From NCBI GenBank assembly GCA_964358175.1, contig CAYHOI010000017.1, positions 1-24,668 of the forward strand: a stretch of DNA of 24,668 nucleotides, given 5' to 3'. The notes beneath the pieces are model-generated. The model was not told the DNA's origin. It saw only the letters and a program-made list of their open reading frames with translations, and searched no databases. Positions 23,755-24,668 of the stretch are shown piece by piece. Position 1 is the stretch's first letter; each line of letters starts with the position of its first letter. The position numbers and the translations under genes were made by a program. The stretch comes from CAYHOI01 sp964358175. Its GTDB lineage: Bacteria > Margulisbacteria > Riflemargulisbacteria > GWF2-35-9.

Positions 23755-23957
23755 TATCAGTGCTTTATCAGCATTATCCCGGAACGTTCGAAGAAAGCCA
23801 ATGGCGGCAGCGGCACCAGTATCATCAGAAATATTTGCAAGCTCTATCAGTCTACTAGCTTCTAGATTATGATCCTGCTCTTTCTTTTCGTTATCCGTAT
23901 CCCCTATGCTTACCAGTTTATTCTTCTTTTTTGTCCTCCTTTTTCTTCTCTAGGCAT
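23755..23957 (-). other. Probable N-terminal coding region with a frame break at an A run
   Basis: The frame of the downstream gene is open from 23949 but contains no ATG, GTG or TTG before 23754, although AGGAGG stands at 23940-23935. An ATG at 23957 opens a different frame (MPREEKGGQKRRINW, then TAA). A one-base shift within the run CAAAAAAG (around 23926-23933) would join it to the coding-like frame beginning KKNKLVSIGDTD. This may be an indel in a homopolymer (mutation or sequencing error) or programmed slippage. Confidence 0.45.
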
Positions 23958-24058
23958 CTTTCAAACGTTTTCTAATTAAGTTATCGTACACATTTTGAGA
24001 AAATTTCACTCAAATCCAACGAAATATTCTGCTCTATTTTATGCCGGCAAAATCTGCC

Positions 24059-24088
24059 TTGCCACAAGAACGGTATTCCTGTTATCAT
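24059..24088 (+). promoter_or_regulatory. Promoter of the outer-membrane protein gene
   Basis: TTGCCA (24059-24064) and TATCAT (24083-24088), each five of six consensus bases, are 18 bp apart. Transcription would start near 24095, about 85 bases before the ATG, and run straight into the Fur-box match. Confidence 0.55.
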
Positions 24089-24096
24089 CTCATGCT

Positions 24097-24115
24097 GAGA
24101 TTGATAATCATTCTC
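24097..24115. promoter_or_regulatory. Fur box
   Basis: GAGATTGATAATCATTCTC matches 16 of 19 bases of the classical Fur consensus GATAATGATAATCATTATC and is nearly palindromic (TGAGA and TGAT arms mirrored over 24096-24116). It covers the predicted transcription start of the next gene, the position at which Fur with iron would repress. Binding is inferred. Confidence 0.65.
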
Positions 24116-24180
24116 AATAATATGGAAGGGAGGCTATTTCAATCAGAATAAGGATATTTTAAAGCGAAAGGACAAGGAAA

Positions 24181-24668
24181 ATGACAGTAAAAAATTTTAT
24201 ATTTTTGATTTTATGTATGACGTTATCGGTAGTGGCCATGGCGGATTGGAAACAATACGCCTACACCATCGATTCCAAGACGCCCTATGCGGGAGAACGC
24301 GAAGTTGAGCTGTATACAGATTATCAAGCTAAGGGAGGGACTTATCGCTTGCGAACCTTGATCGAGCTTGAATACGGGATATTGAGCCAACTTGGAGTCG
24401 GGGTTTACGGGGTTCTTGAACAAACCGAGAAGTCCTCTTATCGGTACAAATTTGCCAAATTTGAAATAAAATATCGCTTTGGGGAACAGGGTAGCGGTGT
24501 GATGGATACTGCGTTGTACGCCGAATATTACTTGGAAAATGACCGAGCAAACCCTGACAAGATAGAGCTTAAGGCTATTGTTGAGAAGACGTGGAGTACA
24601 CTGACTTGGACAGGAAATCTGATTTATGAGCAGAAGCTTCAGGCAGGCGTAGCCGGTGACACGAAGTT
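24181..24668 (+). CDS. Outer-membrane barrel-like protein, iron-regulated (3' end cut by window)
   Basis: The frame starts at an ATG behind GGACAAGG and runs off the window. Residues 1-21 (VKNFIFLILCMTLSVVAMA) are a clean Sec signal peptide with cleavage likely before DWK. The mature part alternates aromatic and charged residues in strands with tight turns (REVELYTDYQ, TYRLRTLIELEYGIL, YRYKFAKFEIKYRF, DTALYAEYYLE), as in porin-like or OmpA-like barrels of the outer membrane. At least 162 aa are present. No TonB box or plug is visible so far. The Fur box ahead suggests induction under iron limitation. Precise family unknown. Confidence 0.7.
   Translation, partial: MTVKNFIFLILCMTLSVVAMADWKQYAYTIDSKTPYAGEREVELYTDYQAKGGTYRLRTLIELEYGILSQLGVGVYGVLEQTEKSSYRYKFAKFEIKYRFGEQGSGVMDTALYAEYYLENDRANPDKIELKAIVEKTWSTLTWTGNLIYEQKLQAGVAGDTK

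Noticed and set aside
1..24668. CRISPR array or cas genes accompanying the CARF regulator
   Set aside because: No regularly spaced repeats of 25-37 bases and no Cas-like protein are visible. The CARF-wHTH gene stands without them.

Overview
The window reads as a defence (genomic) island on the left (about 1-14,560) abutting a chromosomal flagellar locus on the right (about 14,630-24,668). The organism looks like a flagellated, diderm bacterium of moderate-to-low GC. The hook genes run in the order YlxF/MotE-like, fliK, flgD, TIGR02530-type flagellar protein, flgE, an order familiar from Firmicutes, spirochaetes and several little-cultured phyla. The last gene is a signal-peptide-bearing, barrel-like protein behind a good Fur-box match, which implies an outer membrane. 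I cannot name the taxon from sequence alone.

Region 1 (52-13,151, minus strand) is one compact, almost gapless operon. In transcription order it encodes: a CARF-wHTH (Csa3-like) regulator; a 1142-aa SNF2 helicase with a C-terminal DUF3883 domain; a DUF3800 protein; an unrecognised 186-aa cysteine-rich protein; a DUF1156 (COG1743, PglXI-like) adenine methyltransferase; a DUF499 (BrxC/PglY-like) ATPase with an Ig-like insert; a CD-NTase (SMODS nucleotidyltransferase); a SLATT two-TM effector; and an interrupted HEPN/RES N-terminal-domain gene. Many junctions are ATGA overlaps or gaps of 1-24 nt. The ATPase/methyltransferase/helicase trio resembles the core of BREX type 3 and is related to DISARM-type modules. 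The BREX hallmark PglZ is absent, as are DrmA, DrmB and DrmC. A minimal type I CBASS (CD-NTase plus SLATT) is fused to its 3' end, and a CARF ligand sensor sits at its 5' end. A 14-bp perfect palindrome lies just upstream of an extended -10 in the promoter of the CARF gene, suggesting autoregulation and possibly a leaderless transcript.

Region 2 (13,226-14,665) is the island edge. It holds an SfsA-family PD-(D/E)XK-like protein and two directly abutting gene remnants, a RhuM C-terminus and a serine-recombinase fragment without its catalytic serine. A short orphan coding-like fragment follows.

Region 3 (14,631-15,900) holds a protein with two EF-hand loops, a possible Cys-His-Asp (transglutaminase-like) core and TPRs. 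A 311-bp gap with two strong inverted repeats follows.

Region 4 (15,899-22,615) is the flagellar hook locus: fliK-flgD-TIGR02530-flgE on the minus strand and the YlxF/MotE-like membrane gene diverging from it. Region 5 (22,601-24,668) holds two unrecognised minus-strand genes, one apparently with a frame break near its start, and the truncated Fur-box outer-membrane gene.

The main candidate for something undescribed is the single operon joining a CARF sensor, a PglZ-less BREX3/DISARM-like cassette and a CBASS.
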